Below are positions 17,787 to 27,626 of a stretch of 64,000 nt of DNA, in pieces. The stretch lies in assembly GCF_036010485.1 (NCBI RefSeq), contig NZ_CP108568.1:3355001-3419000 (forward strand), written 5' to 3'. The position numbers and the translations under genes are program-made. This DNA is from Streptomyces sp. NBC_01198. Lineage in GTDB: Bacteria; Actinomycetota; Actinomycetes; Streptomycetales; Streptomycetaceae. Below the pieces are notes generated by a model, which was not told the origin of the DNA, ran no database searches, and saw nothing but the letters and a program-made list of their open reading frames with translations. Each line of letters starts with the position of its first letter. Within the stretch, counting starts at the first letter, position 1.

Positions 17787-18231
17787 GGTGTTTCCCACCC
17801 GCGCCACCCGTGCGAGTAGTTGTTTGGCGAACGGCCTTCTTGTGGGGGTGACCACCATCGGCGGCTGTCGCGCCGTGGGTGAGGAGGCGCCGCAGGCGTC
17901 CCGCGCGGGCAGGCATGACGCCCGCAGCAAAGGGTCCCCGGGGAGCCATCCAGCGCCCCCGGGGGCGGGCACGGGAGGCGGTGCCCACGTCCGAACCCCT
18001 CCCCCCCAGCCAGTGTCGGCAGGGAGCCGCCGGCGGCGGGAAGGGGACGGCCGGGGGTGTCCCCGCAGGACTGCGCACAACTCCCGCTGGAAGGAACCGT
18101 AAGAGCCATGGTGCGCAGGCCGAGGAGATACCCCCGGGGCGGCACCGACCCACCCACCAGCGGCACCCGCACCCGACCAAACACCCGCACGGGTGGGCGG
18201 GCGGGCGGGCAACACCCCGCCAAAACCCGGA

Positions 18232-19974
18232 TCAGCCCGGCGACGGCGACGAGGGGTCCGGCGAGCCCGACCCCTCCGACGGCGACGGGGACGCCGAGTC
18301 CGACGACGTCGGCGTGGGAGTGGGCGTGGGCGTCGGCGGCCCCGGGTCCGACGAGGGACCCGGTGACCCCGTCGGCGACGCCCCACCCGGAGACGCGCCC
18401 GCCCCGGCCGACGACCCCGGCCGCGGCGGCACCGCCCGACGCGAGATCCCCCGCAGAAGCACCGTGGCATTGGCCGGCGCGAAGGCCACCGACGCCGTCC
18501 AGGCCCCGGCGGGAGCCAGCTGGCGGACCACCCAGATCGAGACGGTGACCGACTCGCCGGACCGCAGCACCCCCGAGGTCGCGGACAGCCGCAGCCACCC
18601 GCCGGACGGCGACGCGGTCCACCGCACGTCACCGGAGCCGCTCGCGGTGAGGGTGACCAGGGTGCGCCCCCGGGCGGACGCGGCCGTCACCGTCAGATAG
18701 CCCGCACCGGTCCTGGACGGCCCGCCGGAGGGCGTGACGGTCACCGCGGTGACGTCCACCGCGCCGGGCACCGCCGCGTCCGCCCCGGGCGGCCCGCCAG
18801 GCCCCGAGGGCCGGGGGTGCGAACTGCCGGCCTTCTCGTACGGCAGCCCCACCCCGTCGGGGGCCCCGGCCGCCGCGCGGCCGCCGCTGTGCGGCCCGTC
18901 GTCGCCGCCGAGCGGCGTCGCCCGATACGCGGCCCAGATCGCCAGGACGGGCGCGGCGACGACCGCCGCGACGACCGTGGTCGTCACGGCACGGTGCCGC
19001 AACTGCGCCCGCCGCGCGGCCCGGTCCTTCAGGTCCAGCGGGAAGCCGCGCCGGTCGAAGCGGGGCGTGGCGTCCCGGGTGCGGCCGGCCCCGGTCTCCA
19101 TGGCGTGCAGCAGCGCGGCGCACGCGCCGGCCCGCGGCGCCTCGATCAGCGCGAGGACGGCGGTGGCGCCCGCGGCGGCGCCGGGCCAGGGCCCGGCGGC
19201 GACAGCGCGTTCCGCCGTGCGCCGGCACACCGTGCACTCGTCGACGTGGCGGACGAGCTCGTCACGGAGCACCGGCCCGAGCAGGACCTGGGTGTCGCCG
19301 GCGAGTTGGGCCAGGGAGACGCAGCGCCCGGTGTCGACGACGGCCAGCGCGGCCCGGGTCCGCTCGACCTCGCAGGCGGCGCGGGCCAGCAGGGAGCGGG
19401 CGGCGTCCGTTTCGAGGCCGAGGACGGCGGCGACCTCGTGCGGCGGCAGCTGGTGGCGTACGGCCAGTTCCAGGGCCTCGCGCTGCTCGGGCGTGGTGCC
19501 CGCGGCCTCCGGCCAGGCCAGGGCGGCGAGTTGGGCGGCCCGCTGGTCGGCGACGGAGGCCGCGGCGCGGACCGGCGCCAGCGGGGTGCCCGCGGCGAGC
19601 CGGCGCAGGCAGGACCAGCGGGCGAGGGCGTAGAGCCAGGGGCGCCGCAGGGCGGGGTCGCGCAGCCGGGTCCGCTGGCGTTCCGCGAGGGCGAGGACCT
19701 CGCCGAGCGCGCCCGAGGCGGCGTCGTGCTCGCACAGGATGGACAGGCAGTAGGTGAACAGGCCGTCGAGGTACGGCTCGTAGTGCGCGGGCGGCACCAT
19801 CGGCAGCGTGCCGTGCGGGCGGCGCACCGCGTCGCTCTCCCGGGAGTCGCGGGAGTCGCGGGCCGCCGAGCGCGCAGCGGACCGTGCAGCCGAGCGCCCT
19901 GACGCGGACGCCCGGTGCCTGCGGTGCGCACCGGTCGTCTGCGGGGTGGGGGTGGGGGTCTCCTGCCTGCTCAT
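18232..19974 (-). CDS. sigma-like / zinc anti-sigma-like / membrane / BACON fusion protein
   Basis: 580 residues from ATG 19974 (GTG 19977 is adjacent). After a low-complexity basic N-terminus, residues 60-215 resemble an ECF sigma factor: region 2-like HYEPYLDGLFTYCLSILCEH and region 4-like LPPHEVAAVLGLETDAARSL. Next comes VRHVDECTVCRR, an HX3CX2C zinc anti-sigma motif, and one membrane segment (TTTVVAAVVAAPVLAIWAAY). The rest is outside: a BACON-like domain (GGWLRLSATSGVLRSGESVT) and a Ser/Pro/Gly tail. The domain order suggests an envelope sensor wired to a sigma-like module in one chain. Whether it still binds RNA polymerase is unknown. Confidence 0.8.
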   Translation of the reverse strand: MSRQETPTPTPQTTGAHRRHRASASGRSAARSAARSAARDSRDSRESDAVRRPHGTLPMVPPAHYEPYLDGLFTYCLSILCEHDAASGALGEVLALAERQRTRLRDPALRRPWLYALARWSCLRRLAAGTPLAPVRAAASVADQRAAQLAALAWPEAAGTTPEQREALELAVRHQLPPHEVAAVLGLETDAARSLLARAACEVERTRAALAVVDTGRCVSLAQLAGDTQVLLGPVLRDELVRHVDECTVCRRTAERAVAAGPWPGAAAGATAVLALIEAPRAGACAALLHAMETGAGRTRDATPRFDRRGFPLDLKDRAARRAQLRHRAVTTTVVAAVVAAPVLAIWAAYRATPLGGDDGPHSGGRAAAGAPDGVGLPYEKAGSSHPRPSGPGGPPGADAAVPGAVDVTAVTVTPSGGPSRTGAGYLTVTAASARGRTLVTLTASGSGDVRWTASPSGGWLRLSATSGVLRSGESVTVSIWVVRQLAPAGAWTASVAFAPANATVLLRGISRRAVPPRPGSSAGAGASPGGASPTGSPGPSSDPGPPTPTPTPTPTSSDSASPSPSEGSGSPDPSSPSPG

Positions 19975-20195
19975 CACCGGGTGACGGTAGGCCCGCGACC
20001 GCCCCCGCTTCAGCCGTCCTCGCGGCCATTAACCCTTACGGGTAGCGATGCGCACCGAAAGGGGACAGTTCGGCCATCCTTACGAGTGAACAGGCGTGCG
20101 CACGCCCGAGGCCCGCACCGCACGCCCCCCGGGTGCGCCCCCACCACCGGCACCGGCCGGGGCGGCATGTCGTACCCGACCGCTACGGTGGCGGC

Positions 20196-21593
20196 ATGGC
20201 CACCCGCAAGCCCGCTTCGAAGGACCGTCCCTCCTACCGCTGCACCGAGTGCGGCTGGACCACCGTCAAGTGGCTCGGCCGGTGCGGGGAGTGCCAGGCG
20301 TGGGGGACGGTCGAGGAGTACGGCGGGGTCTCCGCGGTGCGCACCACCGCGCCGGGGCGGGTGAGTTCGCCGGCCCGGCCGATCGGCCAGGTCGACGGGC
20401 GGCAGGCGACCGCGCGCTCGACCGGGGTGCCGGAGCTGGACCGGGTGCTCGGCGGCGGCCTGGTCCCCGGCGCGGTGGCACTGCTCGCCGGGGAGCCGGG
20501 TGTCGGCAAGTCGACGCTGCTGCTGGACGTGGCGGCGAAGGCGTCCAGCGCGCAGAGCCCGGTGCTCTACGTGACGGGTGAGGAGTCGGCCTCGCAGGTG
20601 CGGCTGCGCGCGGACCGGATCGGCGCGCTCGCCGACCACCTCTATCTGGCGGCCGAGACGGACCTGTCCGCGGTGCTCGGGCATCTGGACGACGTCAAGC
20701 CCGCCCTGCTGGTGCTGGACTCGGTGCAGACCGTGGCCTCGCCGGAGATCGACGGCGCCCCCGGCGGCATGGCGCAGATCAGGGAGGTCGCCGGCGCGCT
20801 GATCCGGGCGTCCAAGGAGCGCGGGATGGCCACGCTGCTGGTCGGCCATGTCACCAAGGACGGTGCGATCGCCGGCCCGCGGCTGCTGGAGCACCTGGTG
20901 GACGTGGTGCTGAGCTTCGAGGGCGACCGGCACGCGCGGCTGCGGCTTATCCGCGGGGTGAAGAACCGCTACGGCGCCACCGACGAGGTCGGCTGCTTCG
21001 AGCTGCACGACGAGGGCATCACGGGGCTGGCCGACCCGTCGGGCCTGTTCCTGACCCGGCGCGACGAGCCGGTGCCCGGCACCTGCCTGACGGTGACCCT
21101 GGAAGGCAAGCGGCCGCTGGTCGCCGAGGTGCAGGCCCTGACGGTGGACACCCAGATCCCTTCGCCGCGGCGTACGACATCGGGCCTGGAGACGTCCCGG
21201 GTGTCGATGATGCTCGCGGTGCTCGAACAGCGCGGCCGGATCAAGGCGATCGGCAAGCAGGACATCTACACGGCGACGGTCGGCGGGGTGAAGCTCACCG
21301 AGCCGGCCGCCGACCTGGCGGTGGCGCTCGCGCTGGCCAGCGCGGCGATCGACACCCCGCTGCCGAAGAATCTGGTGGCGATCGGCGAGGTGGGGCTGGC
21401 CGGCGAGGTGCGCCGGGTCACCGGTGTGCAGCGCCGCCTGTCGGAGGCGGCCAGGCTCGGCTTCACGCACGCCCTGGTGCCCACCGACCCCGGCAAGGTG
21501 CCCGCGGGGATGCGTGTGATCGAGGTCTCGGACATCGGTGACGCGCTGCGCGCACTGCCGTCCAGGGCGTCCCGGGGCCAGTCCGCGGGGTAG
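20196..21593 (+). CDS. radA: DNA repair protein RadA
   Basis: RecA-like ATPase that promotes branch migration in recombination. 465 residues from ATG 20196. The N-terminal zinc finger (CTECGWTTVKWLGRCGEC), Walker A GEPGVGKST, Walker B-like LLVLDSVQT, the RadA-specific KNRYG motif (KNRFG variant) and the C-terminal Lon-like P domain (TPLPKNLVAIGEVGLAGEVR) are present. TACGGT (20184-20189) ends 6 nt before the ATG and no ribosome-binding site is seen, so the mRNA may be leaderless. disA follows 89 nt downstream, the same order as in other Streptomyces. Confidence 0.96.
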   Translation: MATRKPASKDRPSYRCTECGWTTVKWLGRCGECQAWGTVEEYGGVSAVRTTAPGRVSSPARPIGQVDGRQATARSTGVPELDRVLGGGLVPGAVALLAGEPGVGKSTLLLDVAAKASSAQSPVLYVTGEESASQVRLRADRIGALADHLYLAAETDLSAVLGHLDDVKPALLVLDSVQTVASPEIDGAPGGMAQIREVAGALIRASKERGMATLLVGHVTKDGAIAGPRLLEHLVDVVLSFEGDRHARLRLIRGVKNRYGATDEVGCFELHDEGITGLADPSGLFLTRRDEPVPGTCLTVTLEGKRPLVAEVQALTVDTQIPSPRRTTSGLETSRVSMMLAVLEQRGRIKAIGKQDIYTATVGGVKLTEPAADLAVALALASAAIDTPLPKNLVAIGEVGLAGEVRRVTGVQRRLSEAARLGFTHALVPTDPGKVPAGMRVIEVSDIGDALRALPSRASRGQSAG

Positions 21594-21682
21594 CGGGCAC
21601 CGGGGGGCGCACGCCGGCGATCGGCGGCCCGCGGCGCGGACGACGTAAACTCACTCCAAACCGCACCGACCGGAGGAACGCA

Positions 21683-22834
21683 GTGGCAGCCAACGACCGG
21701 GCAGGCGCCGCCCCGGCCCGCAAGGCAGCGGCGGACTCCGCCAGCAGGTCCGGCACCGGCCAGGACGGCGGGCTGATGCGCGCCTCGCTGAGCGCTGTCG
21801 CGCCCGGCACCGGGCTGCGCGACGGGCTCGAACGCATCCTGCGCGGCAACACCGGCGGCCTGCTCGTGCTGGGCATGGACAAGACGGTGGAGTCGCTGTG
21901 CACCGGCGGCTTCGTCCTCGACGTGGAGTTCACCGCGACCCGGCTGCGCGAGCTGTGCAAGCTGGACGGCGCGCTGATCCTGGACAAGGACATCACCAAG
22001 ATCCTGCGGGCGGGCGTCCAGTTGGTGCCCGACCCGACGATCCCGACCGAGGAGACCGGCACCCGGCACCGCACCGCGGACCGGGTCAGCAAGCAGGTCA
22101 ACTTCCCCGTGGTGTCGGTCAGCCAGTCGATGCGGCTGATCGCGCTGTACGTGGACGGGCAGCGCCGGGTCCTTGAGGACTCGGCGGCGATCCTGTCCCG
22201 CGCGAACCAGGCGCTGGCCACCCTGGAGCGGTACAAACTGCGTCTTGACGAGGTGGCCGGCACGCTGTCGGCGCTGGAGATCGAGGACCTGGTCACGGTC
22301 CGCGACGTGACGGCGGTGGCGCAGCGGCTGGAGATGGTCCGCCGGATCGCCACCGAGATCGCCGAATACGTCGTGGAGTTGGGCACCGACGGGCGGCTGC
22401 TGTCGCTGCAGCTCGACGAGCTGATCGCGGGCGTGGAGCCGGAGCGCGAGCTGGTGGCCCGGGACTACGTTCCGGAGCCGACCGCCAAGCGCAGCCGTAC
22501 GGTCGCCGAGGCGATGGCCGAGCTGGACGCGCTGCCGCAGAGCGAGCTGATCGAACTGACCACGGTGGCACGGGCGTTGGGTTACACCGGTTCGCCCGAG
22601 TCGCTGGACTCGGCGGTCTCGCCCCGGGGTTACCGGCTGCTGGCCAAGGTGCCGCGGCTGCCGAACACGGTGATCGAGCGGCTGGTCGAGCACTTCGGCG
22701 GGCTGCAGAAGCTGCTCGCCGCCAGCGTGGACGACCTGCAGGCGGTCGACGGTGTGGGCGAGGCCCGCGCCCGCTCGGTCCGCGAGGGCCTGTCGCGGCT
22801 GGCGGAGTCCTCGATCCTCGAACGCTACGTGTAG
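21683..22834 (+). CDS. disA: DNA integrity scanning protein, diadenylate cyclase
   Basis: Makes cyclic di-AMP from two ATP and scans DNA branch structures. 383 residues from GTG 21683, with GGAGG 7 nt upstream. The DAC domain motifs DGA (residues 95-97, LDGALI) and RHR (128-130, GTRHRTA) are intact. A helical linker and a C-terminal HhH DNA-binding domain (LVEHFGGLQKLLAASVDDLQ then GVGEARARSVREGL) follow. About 30 extra Ala/Gly-rich residues precede the conserved part. A candidate c-di-AMP riboswitch lies about 10 kb away in this window. Confidence 0.96.
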   Translation: MAANDRAGAAPARKAAADSASRSGTGQDGGLMRASLSAVAPGTGLRDGLERILRGNTGGLLVLGMDKTVESLCTGGFVLDVEFTATRLRELCKLDGALILDKDITKILRAGVQLVPDPTIPTEETGTRHRTADRVSKQVNFPVVSVSQSMRLIALYVDGQRRVLEDSAAILSRANQALATLERYKLRLDEVAGTLSALEIEDLVTVRDVTAVAQRLEMVRRIATEIAEYVVELGTDGRLLSLQLDELIAGVEPERELVARDYVPEPTAKRSRTVAEAMAELDALPQSELIELTTVARALGYTGSPESLDSAVSPRGYRLLAKVPRLPNTVIERLVEHFGGLQKLLAASVDDLQAVDGVGEARARSVREGLSRLAESSILERYV

Positions 22835-22856
22835 CCCCGGCCGTCCGGCCGGGGCT
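22833..22856. terminator. 11-bp hairpin between disA and the convergent membrane gene
   Basis: AGCCCCGGCCG (22833-22843), loop TC, CGGCCGGGGCT (22846-22856). The left arm begins inside the disA TAG codon. The facing gene ends at 22865, so the hairpin can serve both strands. No T-run. Confidence 0.65.
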
Positions 22857-22864
22857 TGGCCGGC

Positions 22865-23743
22865 TCAGTCCTGCGACAGCACGAACGGCACGCTCTTGGT
22901 GCCGTAGCCGGGCAGTTGGGCCTGCGTGAGGTAGTTGCCGGGCGCGGCCTGCGCGCCCTTGGGCTTGGCGCACTGCGGGGAACTGGTCTTGCCGTTCCAG
23001 TGCAGGGTGTAGGTGGTGGTGCCGTGCGCCGGCACCTGGAGCAGATACGGCGACGTACTGGCCGGGCAGTCGTTCGAGGCCCATACGTGGCTGTCGTCCG
23101 GGGTCTTGGTGACGGTGAAGACCGCGCTGCGCGGACCGAAGTCCACCTTGCAGGTCACCGTGCCGGAGTTGGTGGCGCGCAGCTGGAAGACCGGGGTCTC
23201 GCCGGGCGAGTACGCGTTCTGCACGCTGGTCAGGGACAGCGAGACCGTGCCGGGCGAGCAGTTGGGCAGTGTCGAGCCGACCGGGACCTGGTCGCCGCCC
23301 GCGCCCGTACCCGCGCCGGCGCCCGAGGAGCCGCCGGCGGAGCCGGCACCGGCGGACGTGCCCGCTCCCGCGGACGTGCCCGTCGAGGTGCCCGTGTCGC
23401 CCGCCGACGCGCCGGCGGAGGCACCCGCGTCCGCACCGGCCGAAGTCCCGTCGCCCGCACCGCCGTCGGAGGCGGCGCCGCCGTCCGCGGGGGCGGTGTC
23501 GCGGCCGCCGGGGCGGCCGGTGATGTGGCTGCCGGTCGGCGCGGGCCCGGCGGTGATGGTCGCCGCCGGGGAGTGCGACCCGGTGGGCGCGGACGAGCCC
23601 TTGCCGCCTCCGCCGCCGTCACCGGAGGTCAGCGCCCAGATCCCCAGCACGGCGAGGATCGCGACGAGAGCGAACACCACTGTCCGCCGCCGCCAGTAGA
23701 TGGACGACGGGAGAGGTCCGACGGGATTGCGCAACGAGCCCAC
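22865..23743 (-). CDS. membrane-anchored extracellular protein with Ala/Gly/Ser-rich stalk
   Basis: 292 residues from GTG 23743. A short cytoplasmic part (VGSLRNPVGPLPSSIYWRRR) precedes one membrane helix (TVVFALVAILAVLGIWALTS). About 110 residues of Ala/Gly/Ser/Thr stalk follow, with repeated SAGA/GTSAGA units. The C-terminal 130 residues fold separately (VSLSLTSVQNAYSPGETPVF, five cysteines). This design fits a cell-surface protein; no enzyme motif is seen. Convergent with disA and divergent from mutY. TAGAGT ends 6 nt before the GTG, so transcription may be leaderless. Confidence 0.78.
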   Translation of the reverse strand: MGSLRNPVGPLPSSIYWRRRTVVFALVAILAVLGIWALTSGDGGGGGKGSSAPTGSHSPAATITAGPAPTGSHITGRPGGRDTAPADGGAASDGGAGDGTSAGADAGASAGASAGDTGTSTGTSAGAGTSAGAGSAGGSSGAGAGTGAGGDQVPVGSTLPNCSPGTVSLSLTSVQNAYSPGETPVFQLRATNSGTVTCKVDFGPRSAVFTVTKTPDDSHVWASNDCPASTSPYLLQVPAHGTTTYTLHWNGKTSSPQCAKPKGAQAAPGNYLTQAQLPGYGTKSVPFVLSQD

Positions 23744-23873
23744 ACGCGAACTCTAGGGGAGATCACCCGTGTGCCGCCGCAACACCCGCCGCTCGGTGCC
23801 CGGTCTTTGCCGATGATCACGTTTACGTCGGCAACCGGTCGCTGTGGGTGGCGTGTGCGAGGATCGCGAGGCG

Positions 23874-24818
23874 ATGAGCACACATCTCCACCACACCCCC
23901 GAGTCCGCGACCGCCACCACCGCCGCCCAGGCCGCCGGGCCCTCGGCCGCGGCCGCGCTGCACGAGCTGGTCATCGACTGGTTCGGCGACCACGCCCGTG
24001 ACCTGCCCTGGCGCCGCCCGGACGCGGGCGCCTGGTCGGTGATGGTCAGCGAGTTCATGCTCCAGCAGACCCCGGTGGTCCGGGTGCTGCCGGTGCACGA
24101 GCAGTGGCTGGCCCGCTGGCCGCGCCCGGCCGACCTGGCCGCCGAGTCGCCCGGCGAGGCGGTCAGAGCGTGGGGCCGGCTCGGCTATCCGCGCCGCGCC
24201 CTGCGGCTGCACGCCGCGGCCGGCGCGATAGCGCAGCGGCACGGCGGTGAAGTGCCGCGCGAGCACAGCGAACTGCTGGCGCTGCCCGGCGTCGGCGAGT
24301 ACACGGCGGCGGCGGTCGCCTCGTTCGCCTACGGGCGGCGGCACATCGTGCTCGACACGAATGTGCGGCGGGTCTTCGCCCGGGTGGTGACCGGTGTCGC
24401 CCACCCACCGAACGCCACGACGGCCGCCGAGCGGCGTACGGCGGCGGGCCTGCTGCCCGCCGACGAGGCGACGGCCGCCCGCTGGGCCGCGGCCACCATG
24501 GAGCTGGGCGCGCTGGTGTGCACCGCCCGCTCCCCGCAGTGCGGGCAGTGCCCGGTGGCGGCGCTGTGCGCCTGGCGGCTGGCCGGTTCGCCGCCGCACG
24601 ACGGCCCGCCGCGCCGCGGCCAGTCGTACGCCGGGACCGACCGCCAGGTGCGCGGCCGGCTGCTGGCGGTGCTGCGGGCCTCGCCGGGGCCGGTGCCGCA
24701 AGCGGCGCTGGACTCGGTGTGGCACGAGCCCGTGCAGCGCGCCAGGGCTCTGGACGGCCTGGTCGAGGACGGCCTGGTCGAGCCGCTGGCGGATGGCGTG
24801 TACCGGCTGCCGGTCTGA
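23874..24818 (+). CDS. mutY: A/G-specific adenine glycosylase
   Basis: Removes adenine mispaired with 8-oxoguanine in base-excision repair. 314 residues from ATG 23874. The catalytic Glu is in VSEFMLQQTPV, the HhH-GPD motif is LPGVGEYTAAAVASFAYG with the catalytic Asp in VLDTNVRRV, and the four cluster cysteines lie in CTARSPQCGQCPVAALC. The C-terminal part is short, so the 8-oxoG-recognition domain found in E. coli MutY is largely absent, as in many actinomycetes. Its stop codon lies inside the first unit of an 18-bp tandem repeat. Confidence 0.93.
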   Translation: MSTHLHHTPESATATTAAQAAGPSAAAALHELVIDWFGDHARDLPWRRPDAGAWSVMVSEFMLQQTPVVRVLPVHEQWLARWPRPADLAAESPGEAVRAWGRLGYPRRALRLHAAAGAIAQRHGGEVPREHSELLALPGVGEYTAAAVASFAYGRRHIVLDTNVRRVFARVVTGVAHPPNATTAAERRTAAGLLPADEATAARWAAATMELGALVCTARSPQCGQCPVAALCAWRLAGSPPHDGPPRRGQSYAGTDRQVRGRLLAVLRASPGPVPQAALDSVWHEPVQRARALDGLVEDGLVEPLADGVYRLPV

Positions 24819-24882
24819 CACGGGCTGACGGTCTGAGACGGGGTCCCGGTCTGACACGGGCTCCCGGTCCGACCGCTGGCCA
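24811..24882. repeat. 18-bp tandem repeat after mutY, four degenerate units
   Basis: Units start at 24811, 24829, 24847 and 24865: CGGTCTGACACGGGCTGA, CGGTCTGAGACGGGGTCC, CGGTCTGACACGGGCTCC, then a diverged unit beginning CGGTCCGACC. The first contains the mutY stop codon. It lies between the convergent mutY and cseC genes. Confidence 0.7.
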
Positions 24883-24934
24883 CCGGCCCGCTGCACCGCT
24901 GGCCACCCACTGCCGGCCCGCCCGCCGCGGTCCG

Positions 24935-26179
24935 TCAGCGCGGCAGCAGCAGTTGCGCCACCGCCCCGCCGCCGTCCGACGCCGGGGCGTTGCGCAAGGT
25001 GAGGCGGGCGCCCAGCACGCGGGCCTGGCCGGTGGCTATGGTCAGGCCCAGCCCGTGGCCGGCGCCCGCACGGTCGGGGGAGCCGGTACGGAAGCGGCTG
25101 GGGCCCGCGCGGAGCAGGTCCTCAGGGAAGCCGGGACCGTGGTCGCGGACCCGCAGGAAGGGGCCGTCGACCAGCACGTCGATGGGTGCGCCGCCGTGCC
25201 GGGCGGCGTTGGCGAGCAGATTGCCCAGGATGCGCTCAAGCCGGCGCGGGTCGGTCTGCACGACGGCGTCCTCGGCGACGGTGACACCGGCGTCCGGGGC
25301 CAGCACCGGCACCCGGCGGCGGACGAACTCCGCCAGCGCGACCTCCTGGAGGTCGGCCTGCTCGGCGGCGCCGTCCAGGCGGGCGACTTCCAGGACGTCC
25401 TCGACCAGGGTGCGCAGCGCGTGCACCCGGTCGCGTACCAGCTCGGACGGGCGGCCGGGGGGCAGCAGTTCGGCGGCGGTGACCAGGCCCGTCACCGGGG
25501 TGCGCAGCTCGTGGGCGATGTCCGCGGTGACCCGCCGCTCGGCCTCCAGCCGCAGTTGCAGGGCGTCGGCCATCGCGTCGACCGCCCGGGCCAGCTCGTC
25601 GGTCTCGTCGCGGCCCCGGCCGCCGATCGCCTCGCGCACCCTGACCTGGGTGTCGCCGTTCGCGACCTTGCGGGCGGCCGTCGCCGCCTTCCGCAGCCGC
25701 CGCGACATGCGTCCCCCCACGACCACGCCGATCGCGGTGCCCCCGAGCACCACGGCGACCGAACCGAGGACCAGGGTCCGGTCGAGGTCGACGAGCACCG
25801 AGTAGCGGTCGGTGAAACCGGTCTTGAGCGAGAGCACCTTGCCGTCGCCCGCCGGTGTCTCGGCCCAGACCTCCAGCCCCGCGCGGGTCTGCTCGACGAA
25901 GGTGGCGCGCTGGCCCTTGGCCGCGTAGTCCTTCAGCTCGGGCGGCAGCGCCGGGTCGTTGAGCGCCGCGTAGAAGACCAGGCGGCCGTTGGTCTCGTAG
26001 ATCCGCAGCGCGGACTGGACGCGCTCGTCCTGGACGTCCCTGGCGCTGTTGATCATGCTGACCCTGGCGGCGTTGTGCACGACCAGGCTCAGCGCGACGA
26101 CGACCAGCGCGGAGACGACCGCTATGGCGGCGCTGAGCTTCCAGCGCAGGGTGAGGGTGGGGCGGAAACGCCATGCCAT
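24935..26179 (-). CDS. cseC: envelope-stress sensor histidine kinase CseC
   Basis: Membrane sensor kinase of the sigE system, 414 residues from ATG 26179. Two membrane helices (KLSAAIAVVSALVVVALSLV near residues 14-35 and VLGSVAVVLGGTAIGVVVGG near 135-157) enclose an extracellular sensor of about 100 residues. A HAMP linker, the H-box (TADIAHELRTPVTG), the N-box (GNLLANAARHGG) and G-boxes (VRDHGPGF, GLGLTIA) follow. It phosphorylates CseB, encoded 6 nt upstream in the same operon. It is somewhat shorter than S. coelicolor CseC. Confidence 0.92.
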   Translation of the reverse strand: MAWRFRPTLTLRWKLSAAIAVVSALVVVALSLVVHNAARVSMINSARDVQDERVQSALRIYETNGRLVFYAALNDPALPPELKDYAAKGQRATFVEQTRAGLEVWAETPAGDGKVLSLKTGFTDRYSVLVDLDRTLVLGSVAVVLGGTAIGVVVGGRMSRRLRKAATAARKVANGDTQVRVREAIGGRGRDETDELARAVDAMADALQLRLEAERRVTADIAHELRTPVTGLVTAAELLPPGRPSELVRDRVHALRTLVEDVLEVARLDGAAEQADLQEVALAEFVRRRVPVLAPDAGVTVAEDAVVQTDPRRLERILGNLLANAARHGGAPIDVLVDGPFLRVRDHGPGFPEDLLRAGPSRFRTGSPDRAGAGHGLGLTIATGQARVLGARLTLRNAPASDGGGAVAQLLLPR

Positions 26180-26185
26180 CGGCGG

Positions 26186-26866
<681 letters not shown>

Positions 26867-26870
26867 CGGG

Positions 26871-27626
26871 TCAGCGGCTCCCCGGCGCGGACCTGGCGGC
26901 GCCTGGCGACGCCACCGGCGTAGCGGTCGTCGGGGCGGGCGCCGGCGCCGTCGCGCCGGCGGAGACGGTCGGCAACTCCGGGTCGAGCGGGTCGGAGTCG
27001 GGTCGGGGCACCGGCTCGGTGGACGTCGGCTCGGGCCGTACGGTCGGCGTCGGCTCGCCGAAGTCGGCGTAGCTGCGCGAGACCTGGACGAAGCGGCCGT
27101 CGCGCCAGGCGTACAGCACCGACTCCTGCCCGGTCGGGTACGACACCGGGTCGTCCACCTTGTACACCTCGTGGATGATCTGCAACTGCCCGTCCTCGAC
27201 GCTGCCGTAGACCGGCGGGCGCTCGTCTGCGAAGACGTTCTGGTATTTGCCGTTCACCATACGGTAGACGTACGCGGCGACGCCGAGGCCGTCACCGCAG
27301 GTCGTGACGTTGACCACCAGGTCGGGGCCGTCGCCGGCGGTGAGGTCGCCGGCGTCGGTGGCCATCGGGTAGCTGTCCCCGGAACACGGGGTCAGGTCCT
27401 GGCGCACGCCCTGGCTGACGCTGCTGTCCCGGCGGACCATCGTGGCCAGCGCACGCGGGTCGCGGGCGATCGCCGGGGCGACGGCGGTCGACGGCGACTT
27501 GACGCCGGCGGTCGGCGCCGGGCCCTCCCTGCGCGCCCCGGTGCCGGACGTACCGCAGCCCGTCACCACGACGCACGCGCAGGTCAGCGCGCCCATCGCG
27601 GCCGTACCGGGTCTTATGCGGCGCAC
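26871..27626 (-). CDS. cseA: lipoprotein CseA, negative modulator of sigE expression
   Basis: 251 residues from GTG 27626, which overlaps the last codons of sigE by 13 nt, so translation is coupled. The signal peptide ends in a lipobox (VVTGC), placing the protein on the outer face of the membrane. The body is Pro/Thr-rich with a folded middle (GDSYPMATDAGDLTAGDGPD) and a disordered Ala/Pro C-terminus. In S. coelicolor loss of CseA raises sigE promoter activity. The sequence is poorly conserved; the assignment rests on lipobox and operon position. Confidence 0.88.
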   Translation of the reverse strand: MRRIRPGTAAMGALTCACVVVTGCGTSGTGARREGPAPTAGVKSPSTAVAPAIARDPRALATMVRRDSSVSQGVRQDLTPCSGDSYPMATDAGDLTAGDGPDLVVNVTTCGDGLGVAAYVYRMVNGKYQNVFADERPPVYGSVEDGQLQIIHEVYKVDDPVSYPTGQESVLYAWRDGRFVQVSRSYADFGEPTPTVRPEPTSTEPVPRPDSDPLDPELPTVSAGATAPAPAPTTATPVASPGAARSAPGSR

